The notes under the pieces were generated by a model that saw only the letters and a list, made by a program, of their open reading frames with translations, did no database searches and was not told where the DNA came from. A program made the translations under genes and the position numbers. This document shows positions 31,279-39,953 of a DNA stretch of 43,948 nt, piece after piece (the stretch's first letter is position 1; the number at the start of each line of letters is the position of its first letter). This DNA comes from Oscillospiraceae bacterium (GTDB lineage Bacteria; Bacillota; Clostridia; Oscillospirales; CAG-272), in the NCBI GenBank assembly GCA_015063395.1, contig SVUF01000003.1:1-43948 (forward strand), in the 5' to 3' direction.

Positions 31279-34008
31279 TTATTCACTCCTAAGTGATGTT
31301 ACAGGATCGCGTCTTGCCGCTATAACAGCGGGGAAAAGACCTGCAATCAATGTCAGCACAGTGCTAATGGCAATAAGGATAAAGGCTCCCGCAACGGGAA
31401 GAGTTGCGATGTTTGAAATATCCGTCAGCGCATACATTATAAAGTTTACGGGAACTGTTAAAATCAGTGTAATTGCAATTCCTATAACACCCGAGGAAAA
31501 TCCTACGATCATTGTTTCTGCATTGAACACGCTCTTGATATCCTTCTTTGACGCACCGATGGCTCTGAGTATTCCAATCTCCTTGGTACGCTCAAGAACT
31601 GAAATATATGTGATAATTCCGATCATTATTGAAGAAACCACAAGTGAAACGGAAACAAAAGCCATAAGTCCATAGGAAATGAAGTTAACGATATCGGAGA
31701 ATGAAGACATCATAAGTGCCATTATATCCGTATATCTGATTACATTTTCTTCCTTTCCGCTTTCCTCTGCGTCCTTATTATACTGAGAAATTATATCGGA
31801 TATCATTTCCTTAGCTTCAAATGAGCTTGCATAGATATTTATGGACGAAGGCTGTTCGATGTCACAATATCCAAGCTTTACAAGGTTTTTGTAAAGAGTC
31901 GAATCACTGATTCCGAGAAGCTCCTCTGCAAGCTCGGCGATCTGGTCATCTGTCTGCATCTGACCAAGCATGGTGGCAAGCTCTTCCTTGGTGGTGATCT
32001 CGGGCAATCCGTACTGAGCCATCTGCTGATTTATATATCCCATCATCATCTGCAGAGTTTCCTCGGGAAGTGCATCTACAAGCTCGTTTACGTTTTCTTT
32101 GTTATATACCTTTGTTGAGAAGCTCTCTCCTGTGAAAATATCAACAGTATCATGCTCCTCCTGATACTTCATGATCTCCGACTTGGCGCACTGCTCAATT
32201 GCATATTTTGTAAGTGCCGCAGTATATCCGATCTCCCCGCTGATTGCCGCAGAAGCGGTGCTTTCCTTAGGTCTGATGATTCCAACCACTTTGAGATCGA
32301 CTCCGTCCTCAACAACTGCATCCACGTTCTTTTTCTCAACCCAAATGCCGTCGCTATTCTGCTCATAAAGCTCTGTGGGAAGCACAAGCTTAAACTTAAG
32401 ACCCAAAAGCTGATCAAATGTAAAGTCCATGACCTCAGTGTCAATTCCCTCGCTGTTGCCTGTCATAAGGTTTTCCATAAATTCCTTGACATAGTCCATA
32501 TCCTTTATACCGAGAGCAAAAAGTGCCATATCGGATATCTGATTGTCCTTTGAAACAACAATTACAATCTCGTTGTAATTTTCGGGGAATCGGCTGTTTT
32601 CGCCAACAAGCTCATACTGATCCTTGATCAGCGGATTGATGATCTCGCCGTTTCTGCCTTCAAGAATCTCGCTCCAGCTTTCAAAGCCACCGCCGCCCAT
32701 GGCAATCATTTCCTCGGAAACACCGCCGCCCATGGCAGACATTGCTTCATTTATAATGGTGCTTGGATATACAAGCTGGGACTCGCCGGGAGCGCTGCTG
32801 ATGACCTTATTGGCTCCGTATGAATATATCTGCATTTTTGCGGCATAGGCATACTGTACTGCGCTGATATATTCCTCCATTACTCCGCTATCAATATATT
32901 TTTTGAATTCCTGAAGATTATTCTTTTTGATCTCAGAAACCATGGCAGAAAGCATTCTTGCCATCATGGTATTGGAATAGATCTTGTTTTCGTCCCTATC
33001 CTCAATCTTCTCTTGATTTTCCGCCATTGACATGAAAAGCTCGGTATAGTCCATGGTCTCGGATGTAATTGAGATAGGGTATGACGCAAGTGTATCTCTC
33101 TGTACTGTATCAATATATAACTGAATACCGTTGGAAAGCGCAAGGATCAAAGCAATTCCAATGATTCCAATACTTCCCGCAAAGGATGTAAGAAATGTTC
33201 TCGCCTTCTTTGTAAGAAGATTATTCAGTGACAGTGAAAGCGCTGTCTTGAATGACATGGATACTCTTCCGTGCCCCTGCTTCTGATCCATTTCTTTCTT
33301 GCCGCCAAAATCACGGTTATACTCCTCCTCAGTGTAAGGATTGCTGTCGCTTGTCACAAGTCCGTCCACAAGTCTGATGATTCTGTTGGAATACTGATCT
33401 GCAAGATCGGGGTTGTGTGTAACCATGATGATGAGCCTATCCTTTGAGATCTTTTTGAGGATCTCCATGATCTGAACGCTTGTGTCCGTATCAAGCGCTC
33501 CTGTAGGCTCGTCTGCGAGGATGATGTCGGGATTATTCACAAGCGCTCTTGCAATTGCAACTCTCTGCTGCTGACCGCCCGACATTTGAGAAGGCTTTTT
33601 ATTGAGCTGATCTCCAAGACCCACCTGCTCAAGAACCTCCTTGGCGCGACGGCGTCTTTCTGCCTTTGATACTCCCGAAAGGGTCAAGGCAAGCTCAACG
33701 TTTGAAAGAACAGTCTGGTGGGGGATAAGATTATATGTTTGAAAAACAAATCCGATCTTATGGTTTCTGTAGGAGTCCCATTCCCTGTCCTCATATTCCT
33801 TTGTGGATTTTCCGTTTATTACAAGGTCACCGCTTGTATATCTGTCAAGACCGCCGATGATATTCAATAAAGTCGTTTTTCCGCATCCCGATGGTCCGAG
33901 TATGGACACAAACTCACTTTTACGGAAATTCATGTCAACGCCGCGAAGGGCGTGTACAGTAAGGTCACCAAGAACATAATCCTTGGTAATTCCCTTTAAT
34001 TTCAGCAT
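31279..34008 (-). CDS. ABC transporter, ATPase fused to FtsX/MacB-type permease
   Basis: The 909-residue protein has an N-terminal ATPase of the LolD/MacB group: Walker A GPSGCGKTTL, signature MSGGQQQRVAIARAL, and Walker B with DEPTGALD. A first membrane span lies at about residue 270 (FAGSIGIIGIALILALSNGI). An extracellular region of about 500 residues follows, then three C-terminal spans of the FtsX domain with the motif RTKEIGILRAIGASKKDI. Such MacB-type pumps use mechanotransmission rather than classic transport and export peptides or lipoproteins, or confer antibiotic resistance. The very large ectodomain suggests substrate handling outside the cell. No adjacent two-component system is present. 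Confidence 0.9.
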   Translation of the reverse strand: MLKLKGITKDYVLGDLTVHALRGVDMNFRKSEFVSILGPSGCGKTTLLNIIGGLDRYTSGDLVINGKSTKEYEDREWDSYRNHKIGFVFQTYNLIPHQTVLSNVELALTLSGVSKAERRRRAKEVLEQVGLGDQLNKKPSQMSGGQQQRVAIARALVNNPDIILADEPTGALDTDTSVQIMEILKKISKDRLIIMVTHNPDLADQYSNRIIRLVDGLVTSDSNPYTEEEYNRDFGGKKEMDQKQGHGRVSMSFKTALSLSLNNLLTKKARTFLTSFAGSIGIIGIALILALSNGIQLYIDTVQRDTLASYPISITSETMDYTELFMSMAENQEKIEDRDENKIYSNTMMARMLSAMVSEIKKNNLQEFKKYIDSGVMEEYISAVQYAYAAKMQIYSYGANKVISSAPGESQLVYPSTIINEAMSAMGGGVSEEMIAMGGGGFESWSEILEGRNGEIINPLIKDQYELVGENSRFPENYNEIVIVVSKDNQISDMALFALGIKDMDYVKEFMENLMTGNSEGIDTEVMDFTFDQLLGLKFKLVLPTELYEQNSDGIWVEKKNVDAVVEDGVDLKVVGIIRPKESTASAAISGEIGYTAALTKYAIEQCAKSEIMKYQEEHDTVDIFTGESFSTKVYNKENVNELVDALPEETLQMMMGYINQQMAQYGLPEITTKEELATMLGQMQTDDQIAELAEELLGISDSTLYKNLVKLGYCDIEQPSSINIYASSFEAKEMISDIISQYNKDAEESGKEENVIRYTDIMALMMSSFSDIVNFISYGLMAFVSVSLVVSSIMIGIITYISVLERTKEIGILRAIGASKKDIKSVFNAETMIVGFSSGVIGIAITLILTVPVNFIMYALTDISNIATLPVAGAFILIAISTVLTLIAGLFPAVIAARRDPVTSLRSE

Positions 34009-34069
34009 ATCTTTTTCCTTTCTTTATTAAAAACTACCTTAAAGTGTACTACCTCATTATTAACTCCCT

Positions 34070-34084
34070 ATGAATATTATTCAT
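34070..34084. promoter_or_regulatory. Perfect dyad upstream of the ABC transporter gene
   Basis: ATGAATA-T-TATTCAT is a perfect 7-bp inverted repeat with a 1-nt centre, 62 bp before the transporter start. No clear promoter is seen around it. It may be a repressor site, or chance in AT-rich DNA. Confidence 0.3.
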
Positions 34085-34104
34085 TTTTTTCAATAATTTT
34101 TTGC

Positions 34105-34150
34105 CAAAAAAAGGAGCTGTAAAAGCTCAAATTGACTTTTTCCAGCTCCT
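34105..34150 (-). terminator. Terminator of the 34227 membrane-protein gene
   Basis: On the minus strand AGGAGCTG pairs with CAGCTCCT, with an inner AAAAG/CTTTT stem, followed by TTTTTT. It separates this gene from the ABC operon. Confidence 0.9.
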
Positions 34151-34226
34151 CACTTGAAGAAAACAAAAAGAATGTGTCCGAATACGAATCGGTTGATCTT
34201 CAGTTCTCTTCCATAGGGTTAGTCTT

Positions 34227-34979
34227 TTACTGTGCCTGTTCTTCTGCGAGGTACTTATTGACAAGAATCGCAGAAACAATATACGTCGCTGCATTGACGA
34301 GGCATTGAAGCTCCAGCATCATTTTGCCGTCAGCAAAATATCCAAAGCCTTCAACCAATGTGATCACGCCGAACACCCAAAGCCATGTTTTTGCACCGTG
34401 AGCATTCTTTACAAAATCGGTTGTAGAATTGTCAACTCCCATATATACTGACTTGGCAAATGTATGTATCTTCTTGAATCCAAAAATATTTATAAGAAGT
34501 CCCGCAAGCGCAAAAGCCACCAAAGCACCAACCACAGCATATGCCAATGCTCCCGAAAGCAGCTCAATCAGCCACTCCGCTCCGTCAACCGTAACAAGTT
34601 GCTCAGAAAAAACATCTCCGAATGCCAGAAGCATTATGCCGAGCAATCCTCCTGCTGCCATAAGCGCTACACATGCAACATATGTAATGATATACGTAGC
34701 ATAAACCGTTCCGCTGACTCGTCTCAATGATTTCGTATCCACAATGCCCTTCTTTACATTGGAAAAAACCATCCAAAGAAAGATCATAAACAAAAGCTGA
34801 ATTACATCCATGCTTTCTCCAAGCAGACCAAGTCCAAAGGATACTGACGTCAAAATGCAAATGACCAAAAACAATTTGTCCTTGAGGGCTGTCATTACCA
34901 TGCTCCATGCCTTATTCACGCTTACCTTTTCAGAGCTGTTTACAGTCTCAACAGCTTCAAAATTTTGATTATTGTCCAT
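34227..34979 (-). CDS. Multi-span membrane protein, unknown
   Basis: The 250-residue protein has a soluble start of about 30 residues and about six membrane helices (VICILTSVSFGLGLL, LLFMIFLWMVF, TYIITYVACVALMAAGG, ALAYAVVGALVAFALAGLLINIFG, WLWVFGVITLVEGFGYF, and a last one near 225-243). A loop with KSVYMGVDNSTTDFVKNAHG lies between the last pairs. The family is not recognised. It starts after AAGGAGG and has its own strong promoter and terminator. Confidence 0.7.
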   Translation of the reverse strand: MDNNQNFEAVETVNSSEKVSVNKAWSMVMTALKDKLFLVICILTSVSFGLGLLGESMDVIQLLFMIFLWMVFSNVKKGIVDTKSLRRVSGTVYATYIITYVACVALMAAGGLLGIMLLAFGDVFSEQLVTVDGAEWLIELLSGALAYAVVGALVAFALAGLLINIFGFKKIHTFAKSVYMGVDNSTTDFVKNAHGAKTWLWVFGVITLVEGFGYFADGKMMLELQCLVNAATYIVSAILVNKYLAEEQAQ

Positions 34980-35045
34980 AAGTTTACCTCCTTAAATGAC
35001 ATTTTTATTTTCATTCTTAAGCAAAGCGCTCCTTAATGTAATCAA

Positions 35046-35074
35046 ATTGTATCACACGATCATCTGATTGTCAA
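35046..35074 (-). promoter_or_regulatory. SigA-type promoter of the 34227 gene
   Basis: On the minus strand there is a consensus TTGACA, a 17-bp spacer and TACAAT preceded by TGTGA, about 65 bp before the start. The rest of the spacer to 35216 holds no feature I can support. Confidence 0.8.
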
Positions 35075-35212
35075 GGGCGTTTGAAAGATTTTTGAAGTTT
35101 CTACATTATGCACAAAAAGCCCGGCTGTTTTTTGTAAATTCTAACCTGTAATTTTTTATGTTTATTAACACAGCATCTTCAAATTGTTTTGCTGTAGTTT
35201 TCTCATATAATA

Positions 35213-35243
35213 GCAAAAAGGACATGCCTTAGGCATGTCCTTT
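35213..35243 (-). terminator. rpsB-tsf operon terminator
   Basis: AAAGGACATGCC pairs perfectly with GGCATGTCCTTT around TAA, followed on the minus strand by TTGC after five T. It starts 12 nt past the tsf stop. Confidence 0.9.
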
Positions 35244-35255
35244 AGAAACGGATCA

Positions 35256-36188
35256 TTAGTCCTTGTTTACCATCTTTGCGATTTCAGCAGCGAAATCTTC
35301 TTCTCTCTTTTCGATTCCTTCGCCCTTTTCAAAGATAACGAAAGAAACTACCTTGATAGAACCGCCGAATGCCTTAGCAGCCTGCTGAATATACTTACCA
35401 ACTGTGAGAGAATCGTCCTTTACGTATTCCTGCTCAAGCAGACAGTTTGCAGAATAGAACTTTCCAAGTCTACCCATAACCATCTTTTCAAGAACCTGCT
35501 CGGGCTTTCCTGCGTTCTTGGGGTCGTTCTTAGCCTGGTTGATAAGAACTGTCTTTTCCTCTTCGATTACGCTTGCGGGAACATCTTCCTTTGCAACGTA
35601 TGTGGGAGGTGAACCTGCCGCGATCTGAAGTGCAACGTTCTTGATTGTCTCAACGAAGTCTGCATTTGACTTTGCAGCCTCATCAGCTTCAACCTTAACG
35701 ATAACACCTGTTGAACCCATACCGTGAACGTATGTCGCAACTGTTCCTTCAACGATTACAAAACGGCGGATGCTGAGCTTTTCACCGATGAGAGCGATCT
35801 TCTCAACAAGTGCATCCTGTACGCTCTGCTCTGTTCCGTTGAACTTACCTGCCATAAGAGCCTCAAGATTTGCGGGCTTTGTTTCAATAATTGTAGAAAG
35901 GATATCCTTTACGAATTCCTTGAATGTTGCGTTCTTTGCAACGAAGTCTGTTTCAGAGTTAACCTCAACCATTGCTGTTGTTTCACCCTTGGTCATGATA
36001 TCTACAAGACCCTCGGATGCGATTCTGCTTTCCTTCTTTGCAGCTGTTGCAAGTCCCTTCTCACGAAGGATCTTGATTGCCTTTTCTACGTCGCCTTCTG
36101 CCTCTACAAGCGCCTTCTTGCAGTCCATCATTCCAAGACCGGTCTTAGCGCGGAGATCTGCAACGTCCTTAGCTGTGATCTGTGCCAT
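35256..36188 (-). CDS. tsf: Translation elongation factor Ts
   Basis: The 310-residue protein has the N-terminal UBA-like domain (VADLRAKTGLGMMDCKKALVEAEGDVEKAIKILREKG, quoted in part by family) and the exchange-core motif ETDFVAKN. C-terminal segments with HVAAGSPPTYV-like and GGSIKVVSFVIFEKGEG follow. EF-Ts recycles EF-Tu by nucleotide exchange. It follows rpsB by 30 bp, the standard order. The start follows GGAGG. Codon use looks strongly biased, as for a highly expressed gene. Confidence 0.97.
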   Translation of the reverse strand: MAQITAKDVADLRAKTGLGMMDCKKALVEAEGDVEKAIKILREKGLATAAKKESRIASEGLVDIMTKGETTAMVEVNSETDFVAKNATFKEFVKDILSTIIETKPANLEALMAGKFNGTEQSVQDALVEKIALIGEKLSIRRFVIVEGTVATYVHGMGSTGVIVKVEADEAAKSNADFVETIKNVALQIAAGSPPTYVAKEDVPASVIEEEKTVLINQAKNDPKNAGKPEQVLEKMVMGRLGKFYSANCLLEQEYVKDDSLTVGKYIQQAAKAFGGSIKVVSFVIFEKGEGIEKREEDFAAEIAKMVNKD

Positions 36189-36218
36189 TTCTATTCCTCC
36201 AATTATTGTATTTTTAAA

Positions 36219-36953
36219 TTAGTTGTTTTCTTCCTCTGTAGCTTCTGTAGCTTCAGCTTCGCCTGCAAGCTCTTCGCCCTGCTTGCTCTCGATTACTGCA
36301 TCTGCAAGTGCGCCTGTGATAAGCTTTACTGCACGGATTGCGTCATCGTTACCGGGAATTACGTAGTCAGCGTCGTCGGGATCGCAGTTTGTGTCAACGA
36401 TTGCAACAACGGGAATACCAAGCTTCTTAGCCTCAAGAACTGCAATTCTTTCCTTGCGAGGGTCAACAATGAACACTGCAACAGGAAGATCTGTCATTGT
36501 CTTGATACCACCGTAGCTCTTTTCGAGGTCGTTCATCTCTTTTACAAGAGAAGCAACTTCCTTCTTGGGAAGAACTTCGAATGTTCCGTCTGCCTGCATC
36601 TTCTCAAGGTTGTTGAGACGAGCAATGGACTTCTTGATTGTCTTGAAGTTTGTGAGCATTCCGCCGGGCCAACGAACGTTTACATAGTACTGTCCGCATC
36701 TGATTGCTTCTTCCTTGATAGCATCAGCAGCCTGCTTCTTTGTTCCTACAAACAGAATGTTACCCTGTGTTGCAGCTTCGCGTACAAACATATACGCCTC
36801 ATCAAACTTCTTAACGGTCTTTGCAAGGTCAATGATGTAAATACCGTTTCTTTCTGTGAAGATGTACTCTGCCATCTTGGGGTTCCATCTTCTTGTGTGG
36901 TGTCCAAAGTGAACACCTGCTTCGAGCAATTGCTTAATTGAAATAACTGACAT
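36219..36953 (-). CDS. rpsB: 30S ribosomal protein S2
   Basis: The protein has 244 residues from the ATG at 36953 ([20 protein letters not shown]), which follows GAAGGAGG; the track start at 36986 is in the leader. S2 motifs include [26 protein letters not shown] and [23 protein letters not shown]. The C-terminal tail is short and acidic ([13 protein letters not shown]). It is the first gene of the rpsB-tsf operon, behind a structured leader. Confidence 0.97.
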   Translation of the reverse strand: MSVISIKQLLEAGVHFGHHTRRWNPKMAEYIFTERNGIYIIDLAKTVKKFDEAYMFVREAATQGNILFVGTKKQAADAIKEEAIRCGQYYVNVRWPGGMLTNFKTIKKSIARLNNLEKMQADGTFEVLPKKEVASLVKEMNDLEKSYGGIKTMTDLPVAVFIVDPRKERIAVLEAKKLGIPVVAIVDTNCDPDDADYVIPGNDDAIRAVKLITGALADAVIESKQGEELAGEAEATEATEEENN

Positions 36954-36980
36954 TTTATATGTCCTCCTTCGGTTATTTTC

Positions 36981-37035
36981 CACCACAGACGGATATTAGC
37001 CGCACCTTACGGCACCGAAAGCCGACCTGTGTGTG
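36981..37035 (-). ncRNA. Structured rpsB leader RNA (candidate S2 autoregulatory element)
   Basis: On the minus strand a closing stem pairs CAC-A-CACAG with CTGTGGTG (one bulged A). It encloses a GCCG/CGGC hairpin with a 7-nt loop and a GGC/GCC arm, ending about 28 nt before the rpsB start. Leaders that bind S2 and repress rpsB-tsf are known in many bacteria. I identify this one by position and structure only, not by a covariance match. Confidence 0.55.
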
Positions 37036-37046
37036 AATTTCGAGGT

Positions 37047-37075
37047 ATTATATCACATTTATTTCCTTTTTTCAA
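37047..37075 (-). promoter_or_regulatory. SigA-type promoter of rpsB-tsf
   Basis: On the minus strand there is a TTGAAA, a 17-bp spacer and a consensus TATAAT preceded by TGTGA, about 95 bp before the rpsB start. Confidence 0.85.
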
Positions 37076-37128
37076 GGGGTATTCTCGCACTTTTTTAAAT
37101 TTAACATTATTTTAACAATTTTCTTTTG

Positions 37129-37157
37129 TAATATAATCACCCCCTTTTGCATATTCA
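37129..37157 (+). promoter_or_regulatory. Weak candidate SigE promoter of spoIVA
   Basis: TAATATAA, a 13-bp spacer and CATATTCA partly match the SigE pattern (-35 ending ATATT-like, -10 CATACAMT). Only half of the -10 matches. It is placed here because spoIVA is a mother-cell gene, and no SigA promoter is evident. Confidence 0.25.
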
Positions 37158-37193
37158 TGTACAAATCCAAGTTTCTTTTTTGGGGGATCGTTT

Positions 37194-38672
37194 ATGTCAA
37201 ATAAAAATATTTATCACGATATTGCTCAGCGTACGGGCGGGGATATCTACATCGGTGTTGTAGGCCCTGTACGCACGGGAAAATCCACGCTTATTAAAAA
37301 AATCATGGAAATGCTTGTAATTCCCAACATATCCAACAGCTACGACAAGGAACGCGCCAAGGACGAACTGCCCCAAAGCGCAGGCGGCAAAACCGTCATG
37401 ACAACGGAACCGAAATTCATTCCCGACGAAGCAGTTGCCATATCAGTTGACGACGCGTCAAATATCAAGATCAAGCTTATTGACTGTGTTGGCTACGTTG
37501 TTCCCGAGGCATTGGGACAGATCGAAGAGGGTCAGCCGAGGATGGTCCATACCCCTTGGCAAAAGGAGCCCATGCCCTTTGTTGAAGCAGCTGAATACGG
37601 AACCAAAAAGGTCATCACCGACCACTCCACCATCGGACTTCTTGTAACCTGCGACGGCTCTGTTTGCGATCTTCCGAGAAACCAATATATTGATGCCGAA
37701 GCCCGTGTTGCCGCAGAGCTTAAAAGCCTTGGCAAGCCCTTTGCCATTGTTTTGAACTCAAAGGATCCCAATTCCGAAAGTGCTGTCGCACTTGCCCTTG
37801 AGCTTGAGGAAAAATATAAGGCTCCTGTTGCACTTGTCAACTGTCTGCAGATCAACGCCGATGATATTCGCCACATTCTTGAGCTTATCCTTCAAGAATT
37901 TCCGATTTCGGAAATGAAATTCCGTCTGCCGGAATGGACCTCCGCTCTTGACCGCAACCACGAGCTTATCAGAAGCATTGAATCCGACATCATGAGCTGT
38001 GCCAACAAAATTTCAAAAATGGGAGAGGTCCGCCCTGCCCTTACACTTCTCGGGGAAAATCAGTATGTAGTTTCTGCCCACCTTGAGCGAATCGACATGG
38101 GTGAAGGAACTGTATCCTCCCGTCTTGAACTTGATCCCACGCTTTACTACAAGATCATGAGTGAGCTAACAGGACTTACCATCACCAACGAGGAATCCCT
38201 TATAAAGCTTATCCGCGATCTTGCTGAAATCAAGGTGAAATATGATAGGGTCTCCGAGGCTCTTGCTTCCGTTGAGGAAAAGGGCTATGGAATTGTCATG
38301 CCGGGAAGAGACAGCCTCACGCTTGAAGAGCCGAAGATCGTCAAGCAGCCGGGGGGCTACGGGGTTAAGCTGAAGGCAAGCGCACCGTCAATCCATATGA
38401 TAAAAGCGGACATTGAAACAGAAATCAATCCCGTCGTGGGAACAGAAGCCCAATCCGAAGAGCTTGTCAGATATCTTCTTTCTTCCTTTGAGTCCGACCC
38501 TTCAAAGATATGGGAAACCAACATGTTCGGCCGCACTCTTTATGATCTTGTAACTGACGGACTTCAAACCAAGCTGAAAAACATGCCGGAGGATTCCCGC
38601 ATACGCCTTTCTGAAACTCTCGGAAGGATCATAAACGAAGGAAGCGGCGGTCTTATCTGCATAATTCTCTGA
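37194..38672 (+). CDS. spoIVA: Stage IV sporulation protein A (coat-base ATPase)
   Basis: The 492-residue protein of family-typical length has an N-terminal P-loop GPVRTGKST (residues 24-32), a D-C-V-G-Y switch-like motif, and PWQKEPMPFVEAAEYGTKKVI. The C-terminus ends GLICIIL, like the conserved end that polymerises and binds SpoVM. SpoIVA hydrolyses ATP to form the basement layer of the spore coat around the forespore. The start follows GGGGGA. It precedes ymxH by one base. Confidence 0.96.
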   Translation: MSNKNIYHDIAQRTGGDIYIGVVGPVRTGKSTLIKKIMEMLVIPNISNSYDKERAKDELPQSAGGKTVMTTEPKFIPDEAVAISVDDASNIKIKLIDCVGYVVPEALGQIEEGQPRMVHTPWQKEPMPFVEAAEYGTKKVITDHSTIGLLVTCDGSVCDLPRNQYIDAEARVAAELKSLGKPFAIVLNSKDPNSESAVALALELEEKYKAPVALVNCLQINADDIRHILELILQEFPISEMKFRLPEWTSALDRNHELIRSIESDIMSCANKISKMGEVRPALTLLGENQYVVSAHLERIDMGEGTVSSRLELDPTLYYKIMSELTGLTITNEESLIKLIRDLAEIKVKYDRVSEALASVEEKGYGIVMPGRDSLTLEEPKIVKQPGGYGVKLKASAPSIHMIKADIETEINPVVGTEAQSEELVRYLLSSFESDPSKIWETNMFGRTLYDLVTDGLQTKLKNMPEDSRIRLSETLGRIINEGSGGLICIIL

Positions 38673-38673
38673 C

Positions 38674-38940
38674 ATGAAAAAAGGTTTTTCCACCCTGTGC
38701 GACCTTCGGCGCAAGGAGATCATAAATGTATGTACGGGAACAAGGCTTGGTTGTGTCAGCGATGTGGAAATCGACCTTGACTGCGGCAAGATCATTGCCA
38801 TCATCGTTCCGGAGCACCAATGTGTATTTTCCTTCAAAGCGCCTCAGGAATACAGAATTCCTTGGGACTGCATCAGCAAGATCGGCGATGACATCATCAT
38901 AGTAAATGCCGCTTATCCCATGGATCACAGCAAAATATAG
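38674..38940 (+). CDS. YlmC/YmxH-family sporulation protein
   Basis: The 88-residue PRC-barrel protein has LCDLRRKEIINVCTGTRLGCVSDVEID and IPWDCISKIGDDIIIV, the pattern of the YlmC/YmxH family, which is conserved in spore formers. The ATG is one base after the spoIVA stop, so it should be translated with it in the mother cell. The molecular role is unknown. A good bidirectional terminator follows. Confidence 0.9.
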   Translation: MKKGFSTLCDLRRKEIINVCTGTRLGCVSDVEIDLDCGKIIAIIVPEHQCVFSFKAPQEYRIPWDCISKIGDDIIIVNAAYPMDHSKI

Positions 38941-38981
38941 TTTTAAAAAAAACTTAAATATATTTATTACAATTATTGATA

Positions 38982-39014
38982 AAAACCTGCTGTATTCAGT
39001 GTACGGCAGGTTTT
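38982..39014. terminator. Bidirectional terminator between ymxH and the ispE operon
   Basis: AAAACCTGCTGTA pairs with TACGGCAGGTTTT (one G-T pair) around a 7-nt loop, with T-runs on both strands. It closes the two convergent units. Confidence 0.9.
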
Positions 39015-39060
39015 CATTGTTATGTGATCAATTGTGCTGTTTTCAGAGTATAAATCTTAA

Positions 39061-39324
39061 TCAAAAAACAGAGCATTCTTCAAATCTTTCACAACAATTG
39101 TTTAGAGTATTATTTCCGTCGAATGCGTAGTTCAAGATATCTTCTATAGTACCATTAACGAGATATTTCGATTCATTTTTATTACATCGATACAGTTTAT
39201 AAAAAATTTTACCAAACTTTTCTATACTTTCATAATCGGGTTCTAAGAAATATAACTGATTATTGATAGTAAATTCAATTTCATGTCCTAAATGTAAGCA
39301 TTCTATTAATTCTTCTGTTTTCAT
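39061..39324 (-). CDS. Small hypothetical protein
   Basis: The 87-residue protein opens MKTEELIECLHLGHEIEFTINNQLYFLEPD. The alternation of E-I-E-F-x-x-N-x-x-x-Y-x-L-x-P resembles small beta-rich proteins found widely near surface or toxin-immunity genes in Firmicutes, but I assign no family. The C-terminus has two adjacent Cys and one more (NNCCERFEECSVF). Its ATG overlaps the TGA of the upstream gene. Base composition is more AT-rich than the surroundings, which hints at recent acquisition. Confidence 0.65.
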   Translation of the reverse strand: MKTEELIECLHLGHEIEFTINNQLYFLEPDYESIEKFGKIFYKLYRCNKNESKYLVNGTIEDILNYAFDGNNTLNNCCERFEECSVF

Positions 39325-39896
39325 TTAATTACCTCACCATGATCTATTTGTAAACCTCGAATATAGATTATTAACACAAACAAATAAATAGCTTCAAAGA
39401 ACACGAAAAAAATTATACTTTCCGTTCTTGCTAAGCGACTATAGTCATTATAGTCATTCATTGTATAGTATGTTTTTGTTTCGCTTCTTAAATCCACTAT
39501 TGTATTGTAAAAACCATAAGTTCCTATACACTTATAATATTTCACATAAAGTTTTTCTGCCAAGAGATCTTTTGGGAGGTTATCACCGGAATATTGATTA
39601 AACAACCCTGCTCCATAGCGATAAGCTTCTGAATCAAAATAAATATTTAGTTGTTTATTAAGATCAGATTTAAAAACATCTTCAGCAAAACCAATTATTG
39701 TTTGGGTATTTTCATTAGTGGCGATTCTCGATTGATTTTGCATAACCGAAAAAATCCCTATAAATAATGCTTGTACAATAACAAAAAGCACTATGTTTTT
39801 TACCAATTTTCTTTTTCGTTTTCTCTGTTTTTCTCTTTTCTTTATAAGCTTTTTTTCTTTTCGTTTTCTAACTATCTCATCCTTATCCATATCCAT
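39321..39896 (-). CDS. Two-span membrane protein with Lys/Arg-rich N-terminus
   Basis: The protein has 191 residues from the ATG at 39896, which follows AGAGG; the track start at 39953 overlaps the previous stop region. About 30 very basic residues (repeated K-K and R-K-R-K) lead to a membrane helix (NIVLFVIVQALFIGIFSVM). An extracellular part of about 105 residues follows, then a second helix (ESIIFFVFFEAIYLFVLIIYI). The family is unknown. The AT-rich codon use matches the next gene, to which it is coupled by an ATGA overlap. The pair follows a surface papain-like protein gene. Confidence 0.65.
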   Translation of the reverse strand: MDMDKDEIVRKRKEKKLIKKREKQRKRKRKLVKNIVLFVIVQALFIGIFSVMQNQSRIATNENTQTIIGFAEDVFKSDLNKQLNIYFDSEAYRYGAGLFNQYSGDNLPKDLLAEKLYVKYYKCIGTYGFYNTIVDLRSETKTYYTMNDYNDYSRLARTESIIFFVFFEAIYLFVLIIYIRGLQIDHGEVIK

Positions 39897-39953
39897 AACT
39901 TTACCTCTTAAAGTATTTATTTTAACTACCTTCTTCAATCTGCACACCGTCAT

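Noticed and set aside
35724-36941. A 405-codon plus-strand ORF rich in Cys, antisense to tsf and rpsB
   Set aside because: It is the shadow of two highly expressed genes with strong codon bias; its odd Cys/Leu-rich composition is the complement of their codons and it lacks a ribosome binding site.
39061-39896. A toxin-immunity pair
   Set aside because: Small AT-rich coupled genes next to a hydrolase-like protein invite this reading, but no toxin or immunity motif is visible, so only an accessory cassette is proposed.
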